A stretch of 21,559 nucleotides of DNA from Nitrospirota bacterium (GCA_016190245.1 JACPQY010000070.1:1-21559), one strand, 5' to 3'; shown: positions 1 through 9,062, counted from the first letter of the stretch. A program made the numbers and translations. The notes: generated by a model not told the origin, from the letters alone.

Positions 1-3000
1 GCCCCCGCCGTCACGTTGAGCGCCCCTTGCACAAGGGTGCCGGTGGTGACGGTGATTGTCCCGTCCACGTCCAGATCGTTCGTCTGCAACGTGACCGTGG
101 TGGCGCCGGCCCCCTTGCTGATCGTCAGGTTGTTGAAGTCCTGACCCGTCCCCGTCCCACCCGTCGTCACGGTCGCTGCGCCCGTCCCGTCCAACGTCAC
201 CGTGTTCGCCCCGCTCGTGTACGTCCCGGCATTGCTCCAGTTGCCCGCCACACTCACGTTCTGCCCGTTCGAATCCAACGTCCCCGCCGTGATCGTCAGG
301 TCCCCGTTCACATCCAACGCGTCCGGCTGCTGCCACGACCCCCCACTCCCGTTGACCGTCAGGTGATTGAACGACTGCCCACTGCTCCGCAGCGTCTTGC
401 CCGATACCGTCCCGTCCAATGTCACCGTCCCGCTCCGTGGCGTGAACACCCCCGTGGCGTTCACCGCCAAACTCCCCGCCACGTTCACCCCGTAGTTCGA
501 CGCCGATACGTCCACCTCCCCCAAACTCTTCACCGTCATGTCCCCGTTCACATCCAACGCCCCGCCCAACGTCCGCTTCCCAAACCCATACCCCCCACCC
601 GCCAATACGCTCACCTCCGTGGCACTCAACGCACGGTCGTACACCCTCACCTCGTCAATCAACCCATCCCAGTACTCCGCATAATTCACCTGCCGCCCGA
701 TGAACGTCACGTTCTTCACCAAGTTCCAGTTCTTCGCCCCCGACGTCAGCAACGACCCGTTCCCGTACAACCTCGCCGTCGTCCCGTCGTACGTCAAACA
801 CACGTGCTTCCACACCCCCACCGCCCAGAACCCCGCCGAGGTCAGGTCGTCCGCATACCCCCCCCCGTACAACGTCGTCCCGTTCAACCCAAGAAACATC
901 GCCTGCCCCCCCGCCGCACTCCCGTACGCCGCCACCCACCGGTAACCCGCCCCCGTCGTGTCCGTCCGCGCCCAGGCACACATCGAACGCGCCGCCGTCC
1001 CGCTCGGAAACAACGCCGGATTGCCCAAACTCACAAAATGGTTCGACCCGTTGAAATCCACCGAATACGAATCCGTAAAACTCACCGACGGCACCGTGGC
1101 GCTCCACGTCGGCCCGTTCGTCAACGTCCCCGTGTAGCCGTTCCCCGACGCGTCCGCCGCGCTCGTCCCGCTCCCATCATCCAGCTTCCAGTACCCCACC
1201 ACCCCCTCCCCCACCGTCACGTGATTGAGCACCGCCAAACCCGTGCTCACACTCTGGTCCGTCACCGTCCTCAACTCCAACGTCCCGCTCCCGTGGCTGA
1301 ACGTCCCCCCACTCTTCAAAAACGCACCCTCCACGCTCAACACGCTGCTCGTGCTCGTAAACGTCCCCCCAGAAAGCGTAAACGGACCCCCCACGTCCAC
1401 CCGCGAATTGCCCCCCGTAAACGTCCCCACCGCCTGCGCAAAACCGCCCGACCCCGTCTCCACCCTCACCCCAGCAGCCTGCGTGATCGTGCTCGTGTAG
1501 CCAGCCTGGATATCCAGACCTGCCACACTGGCATTCGCGTTGATCGTGCAAGCCTTGGTGGACGTGGCGTTGAAGATGGCCCTGTTGGTGGCTCCAGGGA
1601 CGACGTCCAGGGTCCAGTTCGCCGCGGTGTTCCAGTTGTTGTCCGCCCCACCGCCGTCCCAGGTCAGGTAGTCCACAATCGTGACCGTCTTGCTGTCGTA
1701 CGCCTGCGTGGTCCCGTCGTTCCGGACCTCCAGCTCCAGGTTGTCCGCCGACGACGCGGCCGAGAAGTTGTTGAACGAGAGGCCGGACACCGTGATGGCA
1801 TCACCGGCGGCGAAATCCGAGGTCACGTTCAGCACGAGGGTCTTGTTCGAGTCCTCGTAGCTCACGGTGGTGGAGACCTTTGCCGCGGCCGCGCCCCCGA
1901 TCGTGGCCGTGGTGTCTGTCACGTCCCACGTCATGTTGAAGGAGGGCGGGATCTTGATCCGGATATCGTTCGCCGCCGTGACGAACACCCCTCCATCGTC
2001 GCGCACAGTGATCGTCGAGATCGGCGTGGTCGCCATGCCGGTCCCGAAGGTCTGGTTGCCGGCCGACGAGATGTACAGCCGCAGGAATCCCACCACGAGG
2101 AGCGGTGCGCCGTTCACGTCCACTTCGTAGGCCTCGGCCGTCCGCGTCCCGGTGCCCGTCACGATCATCACGATGTTGTTCCCGCTCGCCCAGCCGGACC
2201 GGTTCACGATTTCCTGAACGATCGACGTCAAATCCGGCGACTGATGCTTCTCGCCCAGCGTGCTCCACGCCGGTACGCTGTTCCAGGCCACGGAAGCCGT
2301 CGTCTTCGTCCGGCTGGAGATGTTGTAGGCCCCGCTCGTGAAGGCCGCCGCGCTGTCCGCCGCCTCCCCGTTGAACGTCAGGTTCGTGGTGGTCGAGCCC
2401 GTCTCGTCCGTCTCGAACTCGACATAGGCGCTGGTGATGGCCGCGCCCTGGGGGATGGGCACGCTCAGGAACCGCATGCCGACCTGCTGGACCACGCCCG
2501 TATCGGTGGTCAGCTCGAGGTCGGCGCTGGTCCGGTTCACCGCACCCGTCCCCGTGTTTTCCTCGGCGTCATCGTTGCCAACGGTGACCCGGATGCCGAT
2601 CGTATCGGTGATCGTGATCGTCTTGTCGTCCAAGGCCACGGTCGAGCCGTCGTTCGCGACCTCCAGCTCAAGGTTGTCGGCGGACGAGACCGCCGAGAAA
2701 CTCTTGAACGACAGGCCGGAGACGGTGATGGAATCGGCCGCGGCGAAATTGCTCGTCACGTCCAGAACGAGCGTCTTGTTCAGGTCCTCGTAACTGACGC
2801 TGGTCGAAACCTTCGCCGCCGCGCCGCCGCCGATTGTGGCCGTGGTGTCGGTATCGTCCCACTTCATGTTGAACGAGGAAGGGATCTTGATCCGGATGTC
2901 GTTCGCGGCGGTGATGGCCGGCGTGGTGGCCTCGTCCGTCACCGTGATCGTCGAGATCGCTGTCGTCGGGTCGCCCACCATGAAGGACCGATTCGCCGCC

Positions 3001-4138
3001 GAGGACATCGTGGGGCCGGTGATCGTGATCGTCTTGTCGTCGAAGGCCTGAGTGATGCCGTCGTTCCGAACCTCGAGCTCCAAGTTGTCCGCCGCCGACA
3101 CGGAGGAGAAGTTCTTGAACCACAGATCCGAGACGGTGATGGCATCCGCCGCGGCGAAGTCGGATGTCACGTTGAGCACCAAGGTTTGGTTCGAGTCCTC
3201 GTAGCTCACGGTGGTGGAGACCTTTGCCGCGGCCGCGCCCCCGATCGTGGCCGTGGTGTCCGTGTTGTCCCACGTCATGCTGAAGCCGGAGGGGATCTTG
3301 ATCCGGATATCGTTCGACGCGGTGATGACGCCGGTCGTCGCGTCATCCGAAACCGTGATCGTGGAGATCGCTGTCGGTGAGCTGCCCACCAGGAACGACT
3401 GGTTAGCCGCCGAGGAAAGCGTGGGTGTGCTGTAGGAGACAACCAGAAGGGGCGCGGCGGGGACCTCGCCATCGTAGGATTCGGCCGTCCGGGTGCCCGT
3501 GCCGGTCACGATGATGACCATGTTGTTGCCGCTTGCCCAGCCGGAACGGTTCACGATTTCCTGGATGATCGAGGACAGGTCCGGCGACTGGTGTTTCTCG
3601 TCCAGGGTGTCCAGGCCGGCACGCTGCTCCAAGTCACCGTGGCGGTCGTCTTGGTCCGGCTGGAGATGTCGTAGTTGGTGCTCGTGAAGACCGCGGCATT
3701 GTCCGCCGCATGCCCGTTGAAGGTCAGGTTGGTCGAGCTGGATCCGGTCTCGTCCGTCTCGAACTCGACGTAGGCGTTGGTGATGACGGCCGCCTTGGGG
3801 ACGGTGACGTTCAGAAACCGCATGCCGACCTGCTGGACGACGCCACCGTCCGTGGTCAGCTCGAGATCGCTGCTGGTCCGGTTCACCGCACCCGTCCCCG
3901 TGTCCTCCTCGGCATCATCCGCGCTGACGCTGACGCGAATGCTGACCGAGCCGGCGTGGGCGGGGCCTGCCAACGAGAGCAGGGAAACAAGTGCGACTGA
4001 GAGGCCCAGCCACTGGCGGCACGGAACGAACTGTTTGACCAGAAGGGAAGGCACTCGCCGTCGGGAACCACACACCGCCGCCAGGGAGGACTGCGATAGT
4101 CCATGTAGCCACTCACGTGCCCAGCACACCAAATCCAA
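1..4138 (-). CDS. Giant secreted repeat protein with LamG-like domain (3' end outside window; frameshifted)
   Basis: Large exported adhesin-like protein. A signal peptide with a hydrophobic core ends at PAHA before GSVSIRV. Then come a beta-rich module of about 160 residues (about 3960-3425) and two modules of about 130 residues (3424-2610) with NDIRIKIPS, TDTTATIGG and VSYEDSN motifs. A second 160-residue module (about 2600-2085) and a third 130-residue module (2085-1670) follow, then a LamG/concanavalin-type domain (about 1205-610, with GYWKLDDGSG and GLIDEVRVYDRALS), then FNNLTI-type beta repeats to the window edge. The first frame (start TTG 4138; GTG 4075 or 4054 also possible) runs into junk at about 3609. 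The other frame is open without a stop from there to position 1, and the second 160-residue module shows that exactly one base is missing. Function inferred: cell-surface binding or adhesion. Substrate unknown. Confidence 0.85.
1846..1916 (-). repeat. 71-bp internal duplicate, copy 1 (of surface protein module)
   Basis: This 71-nt stretch is identical, base for base, to 3190-3260. Both encode the ATIGGAAAAKVSTTVSYEDSN part of the 130-residue module. The identity is much higher than elsewhere between the modules, which suggests recent recombination or gene conversion between them. Confidence 0.9.
3190..3260 (-). repeat. 71-bp internal duplicate, copy 2
   Basis: Identical to 1846-1916 over 71 nt. 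It lies in the first of the 130-residue modules of the surface protein, while copy 1 lies in the third. Confidence 0.9.
3605..3616 (-). other. Single-base deletion frameshift in the surface protein gene
   Basis: Comparing this site with the homologous module around 2259-2276 shows one base missing between 3609 and 3610. With the base restored, the reading is VPAWNTLDEKHQSPDL, matching VPAWSTLGEKHQSPDL in the second copy. As given, the upstream frame reads VPAWTPWTRNT and ends at 3551. It could be a true inactivating mutation or an assembly error. The rest of the gene shows no further decay, which favours a recent or artefactual change. Confidence 0.8.
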
Positions 4139-4147
4139 ATAGCCCTG

Positions 4148-4189
4148 CCTAGTTCCGGTATTTTCAGCAAGAATGGTGCCAGAACTAGG
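4148..4189. repeat. Inverted repeat enclosing the sigma-54 promoter
   Basis: The arms are cctagttccgg (4148-4158) and ccagaactagg (4179-4189), reverse-complementary at 10 of 11 positions with a 20-nt spacer. The -24 element overlaps the right arm and the -12 element lies in the spacer. The arms could be an operator for a dimeric regulator or a hairpin. Which one cannot be told from sequence. Confidence 0.6.
4166..4182 (-). promoter_or_regulatory. Sigma-54 (-24/-12) promoter for the surface protein gene
   Basis: The minus strand reads CTGGCACCATTCTTGCT. This fits the RpoN consensus TGGCAC-N5-TTGC, with GG and GC separated by exactly 10 bases. The expected transcription start is near 4156, leaving about 18 nt before the TTG at 4138. 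Placement directly upstream of the large secreted gene, with correct orientation, supports it. Sigma-54 genes need an activator ATPase; none is encoded in this window. Confidence 0.6.
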
Positions 4190-4472
4190 ATTTCGCTGAC
4201 ATTTTCAGAGACTTTTCCCCTAATCCGGATTCATCTTGTGTGGCAAATATCTTGCCGTCATAGATCGTTAGACAGCTAGACGTGGACGCGCCTTGTCACC
4301 AATTCCAAGGGGCAATGTGGACTATACTAGGCCTACACGGTAGTGTGTGAAAACTATTCGCGGCCAGCGTAAGATAGTCTGACACCGACTTGGGTGAGAC
4401 CCCCAGAAGCTCAAGCTGGCAGCACGCAACGTGATACAGCGACCCCCCTCCGCGTTCAGGTGTGTGACGGAC

Positions 4473-5438
4473 CTACTTGGAAGGCTCCCAGATGAATTCG
4501 CCGTCCTCGTCCACGTAGCCGTAGCCCGCTTGAGTCGTGACCGATGCCACGTCCCCCAGAAAGGCGCTGGCGAAGGAGAACGCGGGCTCTATCACGAGTC
4601 GCCCCTTCCTGTTCACGTAGCCCCATTTCCCTCCGGATTTCACGGCCGCCAGCCCTTGCGAGAAATCCGTTGCGTACTCGAAACTCGCTTCGATCCTGAG
4701 CTCACCCTTCTTGTTTATGTAGCCCCACTTTGGCCCGAACCTCACGCAGGCCAGACCTTCTGAGAATGGGCAGGCCGAGTCGAACTTTTCCTCAATGACC
4801 GACCTGCCTCCGCGATCGATGAATCCGAGCCTGCTCCCCACACCTGCCGGGGCCAAGCCCTCGGTGAAATCCAAGGCGTGCTGGAACTTGGGCTCGACGA
4901 CCCACCCCCCCTGCCGGTCGATGTAGCCCCACACGGGACGCTTGAGGACACGCGCGGCTCCCTCGCGGAACGGTCCGCCACCGTCAAACTGCGGCTCCAC
5001 GACGACCTTTCCGCTCCGGTCGACGTAACCGAATTTCCCGACTTGAACGACCGCCGCCAGGTCCTCCGAAAACGTGAGCGCTTCGTCAAAGGAGAGGGGG
5101 ACGGCGATCTCTCCGTCTTTGTCCACATAGCCCCATCTCCCTTCAACTCTCACCGCCGCCAGCCCCTGCGAGAACTCCTTTGCCCCGTCGAACCGCGGGG
5201 TGATCGCAAACCGCCCCTTTCGATTGATGTACCCCCACTTCGGGCCCACGCTCACCGCGGCCAGCCCCTGCGAGAACGGCTGCGCCTGGTCGTACGCCGG
5301 CTCGATTCTCAGGTCGCCATCGTCGTCGGCGTAGCCCCATCGGTCAGACTGCACTACAGGAAAGAGAGGCCCCCCCCCGCGGTCGCAGGAGAGGACGAAC
5401 AGGGCCAAGGCTGCCGCGCATCCCGCGGCTCTGGACAT
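4473..5438 (-). CDS. WG-repeat lipoprotein
   Basis: A 321-residue exported protein. The start ATG at 5438 is chosen because it is followed by a lipoprotein signal (MSRAAGCAAALALFVLSC) and preceded by a GAGGG ribosome site. The in-frame extension up to 5540 is Arg-rich and unlikely. After Cys18 come eight full repeats and a ninth partial one, each about 34 residues. Each repeat carries the WG pattern [KR]WGY[IV][ND]xxG...PxF......FSxGLAAV, typical of WG/KWG beta-propeller-like proteins. The period is almost exactly 102 nt. Such proteins are usually envelope-associated with unknown ligands. It starts 11 nt after the aspartic protease gene, so the two are probably co-transcribed. Confidence 0.88.
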   Translation of the reverse strand: MSRAAGCAAALALFVLSCDRGGGPLFPVVQSDRWGYADDDGDLRIEPAYDQAQPFSQGLAAVSVGPKWGYINRKGRFAITPRFDGAKEFSQGLAAVRVEGRWGYVDKDGEIAVPLSFDEALTFSEDLAAVVQVGKFGYVDRSGKVVVEPQFDGGGPFREGAARVLKRPVWGYIDRQGGWVVEPKFQHALDFTEGLAPAGVGSRLGFIDRGGRSVIEEKFDSACPFSEGLACVRFGPKWGYINKKGELRIEASFEYATDFSQGLAAVKSGGKWGYVNRKGRLVIEPAFSFASAFLGDVASVTTQAGYGYVDEDGEFIWEPSK

Positions 5439-5449
5439 GACGCAGGCCC

Positions 5450-5869
5450 TCAGTCGACTTCGGTGATGTCCGGGTCGCGCATGTCCAGCCCCACGCGCAC
5501 GGTGGTTTCGCCGTTGTTGTTCAGGATTGCAATGTGCCACTTCTGCATCGTTCCTGCGCCTATGAGCATGTCCTGAACGAGGTCCGGGGAAACGAGGGCG
5601 GAATCGCGGATCTGTTTGCCCTCAAGAACGATGACCAAGGGGATCTCCCCCGTCACCCGCAGCTTCCCGCCTTGCGCCGCTCTCAACTCCAAAGGGGAGG
5701 TTTGCAGAAAGACGCTCCGCGTCGCCGGAAGGCGGTCCTGTCGGACAATGGTGTAGAACGATCCCGAATCAATCACAGCCCTGATGTCGGCCGTCTTCTC
5801 GTCAAGGGTGCTGATCCTTACCGGCCGGATGGGCTTGCCCACGAGGCTATCGTACGATGAACGGTGCAC
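5450..5869 (-). CDS. Retropepsin-like aspartic protease family protein
   Basis: A 139-residue protein with the two hallmarks of a retroviral-type aspartyl protease monomer. The catalytic loop is AVIDSGSFYTIV (DSG in place of the commoner DTG, near residue 34). The C-terminal flap-side motif is QDMLIGAGTMQKWHI, which corresponds to the usual D-x-L-[IL]-G segment. No signal peptide or transmembrane segment is visible, so it is probably cytoplasmic and dimeric. The start at GTG 5869 is uncertain: the frame stays open upstream (LVPVHRSS) and no clear ribosome site is seen. It lies 32 nt after the BadI-like gene and 11 nt before the WG lipoprotein. The target is unknown. Confidence 0.75.
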   Translation of the reverse strand: MHRSSYDSLVGKPIRPVRISTLDEKTADIRAVIDSGSFYTIVRQDRLPATRSVFLQTSPLELRAAQGGKLRVTGEIPLVIVLEGKQIRDSALVSPDLVQDMLIGAGTMQKWHIAILNNNGETTVRVGLDMRDPDITEVD

Positions 5870-5901
5870 CGGTACAAGTCGGCCCGCGCCGCAGCGCCCC
5901 G

Positions 5902-6690
5902 CTATTTCCTGAACTTCGAGAAATCCGGGGGGCGCTTCTCCTTGAACGCCTTCAGGCCCTCCTGCGCCTCCTCCGACTGGACATAGAGCGCGAGGGCGCT
6001 CTCGCTCATGCGCGAGATGCCCTCGATGTGATCCGTGTCTGAGTTAAAGGAATGCTTTAGAAACTTTATGGAAGTGCTGCTTTTCGCGAGGATCTCCCTG
6101 CACCACGAAAAGACCTCATCCATAAGTTTGTCCGCCGGTACGACCTTGTTCACGAGGCCCATCTCGATCGCCTCTTGGGCGGTGTACTGCCGGCAGAGGT
6201 ACCAGATTTCGCGGGCCTTCTTCTCGCCAACCACGCGGGCAAGGTAGGCCGTGCCGTAGCCTGCGTCAAAACTCCCGACCTTCGGCCCCACCTGGCCGAA
6301 CTTGGCGGTGTCCGCTGCGATGGTCAGATCGCAGATGACGTGTAGGACGTGACCGCCGCCGATGGCGTATCCGTTCACGGCCGCGATCACCGGCTTGGGG
6401 ATGGCGCGGATGATCCAGTGGAGCGTCTCCATGTCCAGCCCGATACCGGTCTTCGCATCGCCATAGCCCTTCTCGCCGCGGTCCTTCTGGTCGCCGCCCG
6501 TGCAAAAGGCCTTGTCTCCGGCGCCCGTGAGCACCACCACACCGATGGTCGGGTCGTGCCAGGCGTCCTTGAAGGCCAGGATCATTTCGTCCACCGTCTT
6601 GCCACGGAACGCGTTGTACACTTTGGGACGGTTGATCGTGACGATCGCGATGCCGTCCTTCTTCTCGTAAAGAATGTCCTCGAAGTTCAT
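5902..6690 (-). CDS. badI: 2-Ketocyclohexanecarboxyl-CoA hydrolase-like (BadI/MenB branch of the crotonase family)
   Basis: A 262-residue crotonase-fold enzyme. Oxyanion-hole segments are FCTGGDQ (63-68) and AIGGGHV (109-115). The block [16 protein letters not shown] (131-146), with Ser140 and Asp142, and Tyr236 near the C terminus are the MenB/BadI active-site signatures. BadI hydrolyses the ring of 2-ketocyclohexanecarboxyl-CoA to pimelyl-CoA. MenB makes dihydroxynaphthoyl-CoA, and the two families are close. I prefer the BadI role because the gene directly upstream is BadH-like and no other menaquinone gene is present. The sequence [19 protein letters not shown] also resembles BadI more than MenB. 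Start ATG 6690 has GGAGG five bases upstream. The gap to the BadH-like gene is 9 nt. Confidence 0.8.
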   Translation of the reverse strand: MNFEDILYEKKDGIAIVTINRPKVYNAFRGKTVDEMILAFKDAWHDPTIGVVVLTGAGDKAFCTGGDQKDRGEKGYGDAKTGIGLDMETLHWIIRAIPKPVIAAVNGYAIGGGHVLHVICDLTIAADTAKFGQVGPKVGSFDAGYGTAYLARVVGEKKAREIWYLCRQYTAQEAIEMGLVNKVVPADKLMDEVFSWCREILAKSSTSIKFLKHSFNSDTDHIEGISRMSESALALYVQSEEAQEGLKAFKEKRPPDFSKFRK

Positions 6691-6699
6691 ACCTGCCTC

Positions 6700-7464
6700 C
6701 TACCCCGCCATCGTAAGGCCGCCGCTGACGCTGAGCACCTGACCGGTGACAAAATCGGCATCCGGAGAGGCGAAATAGACAACTGCGCCGGCGATGTCCT
6801 CCGGCTTCGCGAGCCGCCGGAGGGGCGTGGCCTTGATCATCGCATCAATCACTTTCGCGCCCATCTCGCCGCCGGTCACCCGTTTCAGGAAGGGAGTATC
6901 GGTGGGGCCCGGGCAAACGACATTGACCGTGATCTGATGCCGTGCCAGTTCTCGGGCGAGGGTTTTGGAGAGTCCGATAATCGCCGCCTTGCAGCCCGCG
7001 TACACGGACTCGCCGCTCGAGCCCACCCGCCCCGCGTCGGACGAGATGCTGATGATCTTCCCTTTCTTGTTCCGGATCATCCCGTCCACGACGGCCCGGG
7101 AAAAATGGACAGGCCCCTTGTAGTTGATGGCGATGACCTTGTTCCAGAAGTCCTCCGTCATTTCCGAAAACGGCAGGATCAGGTCCCACCCGGCGTTGTT
7201 CACGAGGACGTCGACGGCTCCTCGCGCGGTCTCGATCTGCTGCACGCACCCCTGAACGGCGCCAAAATCCGTCACGTCCGCTTTGAACGCCCCCCCGGAG
7301 CCGCCGCCCGACTCGATCTCCTTCACAACGGCTCGGGCGCCGTTTTCATCCAGGTCCACCACGGCGATCCAGGCGCCTTCTTTTCCCAGCCGGAGCGCGA
7401 TCGCCCGGCCGATCCCGCTCGCTGCACCGGTCACGATGGCCGTCCTACCGCTCAGGATTCCCAT
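6700..7464 (-). CDS. badH: 2-Hydroxycyclohexanecarboxyl-CoA dehydrogenase-like SDR (BadH-like)
   Basis: A 254-residue classical short-chain dehydrogenase. It has the NAD-binding TGAASGIG (12-19), NNAG (89-92) and a catalytic set of Ser142, Tyr155 and Lys159 in SSDAGRVGSSGESVYAGCK. The stretches VNNAGWD, SSDAGRVGSSGE.VYA.CK, VNVVCPGPTDT and TGQVLSVSGGLTM match what I recall of BadH from Rhodopseudomonas palustris. BadH oxidises the 2-hydroxy group to a 2-keto group just before BadI ring opening. Start ATG 7464 has AAGGAGG nine bases upstream. It sits directly before the BadI-like gene, the same order as the known pathway. The ring size and substituents of the substrate here are unknown. Confidence 0.8.
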   Translation of the reverse strand: MGILSGRTAIVTGAASGIGRAIALRLGKEGAWIAVVDLDENGARAVVKEIESGGGSGGAFKADVTDFGAVQGCVQQIETARGAVDVLVNNAGWDLILPFSEMTEDFWNKVIAINYKGPVHFSRAVVDGMIRNKKGKIISISSDAGRVGSSGESVYAGCKAAIIGLSKTLARELARHQITVNVVCPGPTDTPFLKRVTGGEMGAKVIDAMIKATPLRRLAKPEDIAGAVVYFASPDADFVTGQVLSVSGGLTMAG

Positions 7465-7531
7465 TTCAGTTGCCTCCTTCTCGACTCTGCCGATTCATCT
7501 TCGCGCCGGATTCCTCTCTACCCCACCTCGC

Positions 7532-7550
7532 CTCCCCTTACAAAGGGGAG
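7532..7550. repeat. Palindromic mini-repeat containing the radical SAM stop codon
   Basis: A hairpin with arms ctcccc (7532-7537) and ggggag (7545-7550) around ttacaaa. The loop supplies the TAA stop (7538-7540) of the radical SAM gene, so the last residues (DPLSPL) come from the repeat. The flanking ccccacctcgc resembles the outer part of the element inserted at 9364-9460, so the two may belong to one family. Confidence 0.55.
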
Positions 7551-8634
7551 AGCGGATCGGAGGCCGCCGAACCGGCAGCAGGCTTTCCCATGGGAACCCC
7601 CTCGTGCTTCCAGCACATCGGATCCGAGCCGGTGATGTCGCCCGTGTAGAAATACGCGTTGGCCCGGCACCCCCAGCACACATCCCGATCCGCGCAGGCG
7701 GCGCAGGCGCCGTGGACCTCGAAGTCGTAGCAGAGCTTCCCCGACTCTTCGCGCACGATGTCTTTGAGCGATCCGCGATTCACATTGCCTACCTCGAAGT
7801 CATACAACACGGCGCACGGCAATACACGTCCATCATACGTGATATGGAACTTGGACCGGCAGTAGTGCTTTCCGCACTCCGTAGGCCCGATCCTGAGCCA
7901 ATGCGAACCCAGCCGCTTGGCCCTGTACTCATACGCGCGCCGGATCTCCTCGCGGTTCGGCGTGAAGGCTCCGTCCGCTCCCTTCCCGATCGGATGGTAC
8001 ACGAACATCGGGATGTAGCCCGCGCCCCACCGATCCACGAGATAGTCCAACGTCCGCTCGATCGAGCGCGCAATCGGCTTCGTCAGCGTGAGGCACGGCA
8101 TGATCCGGCTCGAATGAAACCCCGCCTCCTTGAGGTTCTCCAGCGCCCGGTATTTCTGCTCAAGCACTTTGCTCCGGGTGTGCGTCCTCAGGAAGTCCTC
8201 CGCATCGACGGTGTCGAAGTTGATGCCGACCAGATGGAGATTGGGCAGGCCGGCGAGGATCTTCGCCACCCGCTTCGTCACGATCCCCGCGACGAACACA
8301 CTGTTGTTGAGACCCCTTTCACCGGCATGGGCGATCACCCGCTCCCAGTCCCTGTGGAGGATGGGATCGCCGCCACACCACTGCACCTGCGAGATGCCCA
8401 GGTCCACCAGATCATCCACCAAGCGAAGGGCCTGCTCTGTCGGCATGTCCTCCCCCTTGAAAAAGGGCTGCTGGTGTAGCAGTAGGTGCACGCGCCGCCG
8501 CATTTCGAGGTGATCTCGAAGTCCACGATTCGCGGCCTGAGACCCGTCGCCGCCTCGCGTTTGCGCGGGCTTATGTAGCGTTCAAAGTAGTACTCGCTCG
8601 ACGGGATGGGCTTGGAGATCAGGGACGGGCTCAC
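7538..8634 (-). CDS. Radical SAM/SPASM protein, split by a -1 frameshift
   Basis: The first frame (GTG 8634) encodes the radical SAM CX3CX2C motif KCGGACTYCYTSSPF (Cys45, 49, 52), which binds the 4Fe-4S cluster and S-adenosylmethionine. The second frame, entered at 8460-8467, carries the rest: MPTEQALRLVDDL, QVQWCGGDPILH (the GGDP SAM-binding motif) and a C-terminal Cys cluster CAACADRDVCWGC...MCW typical of SPASM/twitch auxiliary clusters. The joined protein is about 365 residues, a normal length. The start overlaps the MaoC stop by 4 nt (GTGA), so the genes are coupled. Families with this layout modify peptides or cofactors, or act on heme or sugar precursors. Its substrate is not evident; context links it to the acyl-CoA pathway. 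Confidence 0.8.
8460..8467 (-). other. -1 frameshift site (slippery heptamer C CCT TTT) in the radical SAM gene
   Basis: The coding strand reads CCCTTTTTCAAG. In the upstream frame the codons are CCT TTT TCA. A one-base backward slip on C CCT TTT (pattern X XXY YYZ) gives CCT TTT TTC AAG and joins the two halves of the protein without loss of conserved residues. A missing T in the T5 run, as mutation or assembly error, explains the same data. AGGGGGAGG with ATG (8446) follows immediately and could allow internal initiation of the second part. Confidence 0.65.
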
Positions 8635-9062
8635 GGGGCCTCCTCCTCATCCTTCATTTCGAGCGCTTCTCCCGTCACCACAACCTCGCCCCGCTGGTTC
8701 GTGAGGGTATGCTTTACCCGGAGCTGCCGCTTCTCGGGGATCAACTCCGTGATCTCGGCGACGGCCGTAATGGTGTCCCCCGGTCGGACGGGTTTGCGGA
8801 ACTCCAACGTCTGCCGGAGGGAAATCCCTCCACCGGTCCCCAGGATCCAGCCGTTCAGCGTGGAGACGAGGCTGCCCACAAGCATCCCATGGGCGATGCG
8901 ACCGCCGAAACGGCTTCGTCGCGCGTACTCCTCGTCCACGTGCACGGGATAGTAGTCGCCCGTGAGCCCTGCGAAGAGGACGATGTCCGTCTCGGTGATC
9001 GTGCGCGTGAGGGTCGCGCGATCGCCGACTTTCAGATCTTCGTAGCGCTTCCGTTCGAGCAT
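8631..9062 (-). CDS. MaoC-like (R)-specific enoyl-CoA hydratase
   Basis: A 143-residue single hot-dog domain. The hydratase-2 signature TGDYYPVHVDEEYARRSRFGGRIAHG carries the catalytic Asp36 and His41 and the GxxxHG turn. Such enzymes add water to trans-2-enoyl-CoA to give (R)-3-hydroxyacyl-CoA; some relatives dehydrate branched or dicarboxylic acyl-CoAs such as mesaconyl- or methylmalyl-CoA. The start ATG 9062 lies after a 152-nt repeat-rich gap from the mutase small subunit, and the stop overlaps the radical SAM start. Its place in the operon suggests it hydrates the product of the acyl-CoA dehydrogenase or of the mutase branch. The exact substrate is unknown. Confidence 0.85.
   Translation of the reverse strand: MLERKRYEDLKVGDRATLTRTITETDIVLFAGLTGDYYPVHVDEEYARRSRFGGRIAHGMLVGSLVSTLNGWILGTGGGISLRQTLEFRKPVRPGDTITAVAEITELIPEKRQLRVKHTLTNQRGEVVVTGEALEMKDEEEAP

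Larger units (their letters stand above)
4139..4472. other. Non-coding region between WG lipoprotein and surface protein genes
   Basis: This 334-nt stretch is less GC-rich than its neighbours and holds no convincing gene. Besides the sigma-54 promoter and its inverted repeat, it contains a perfect 10-bp palindrome aatccggatt (4222-4231) and a 5-bp-arm inverted repeat ggcaa-atatc-ttgcc (4242-4256). No good intrinsic terminator for the preceding gene was seen. Confidence 0.6.

Noticed and set aside
27-3380. A plus-strand ORF of 1,117 codons
   Set aside because: It lies antisense to the repeat-rich surface protein gene. Its product is Arg/Pro/His-rich and has no domain, while the opposite frame has a signal peptide, modules and a LamG-like domain. 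The long openness follows from codon bias of the true gene.
5902-6690. MenB (dihydroxynaphthoyl-CoA synthase) as the primary call
   Set aside because: The active-site blocks fit both MenB and BadI, but no other menaquinone gene is present and a BadH-like gene sits directly before it. MenB is kept as the alternative.
6349-7635. A plus-strand ORF of 428 codons over the BadH/BadI-like genes
   Set aside because: It is antisense to two well-supported enzymes and its product is Arg/His/Asp-rich without motifs.
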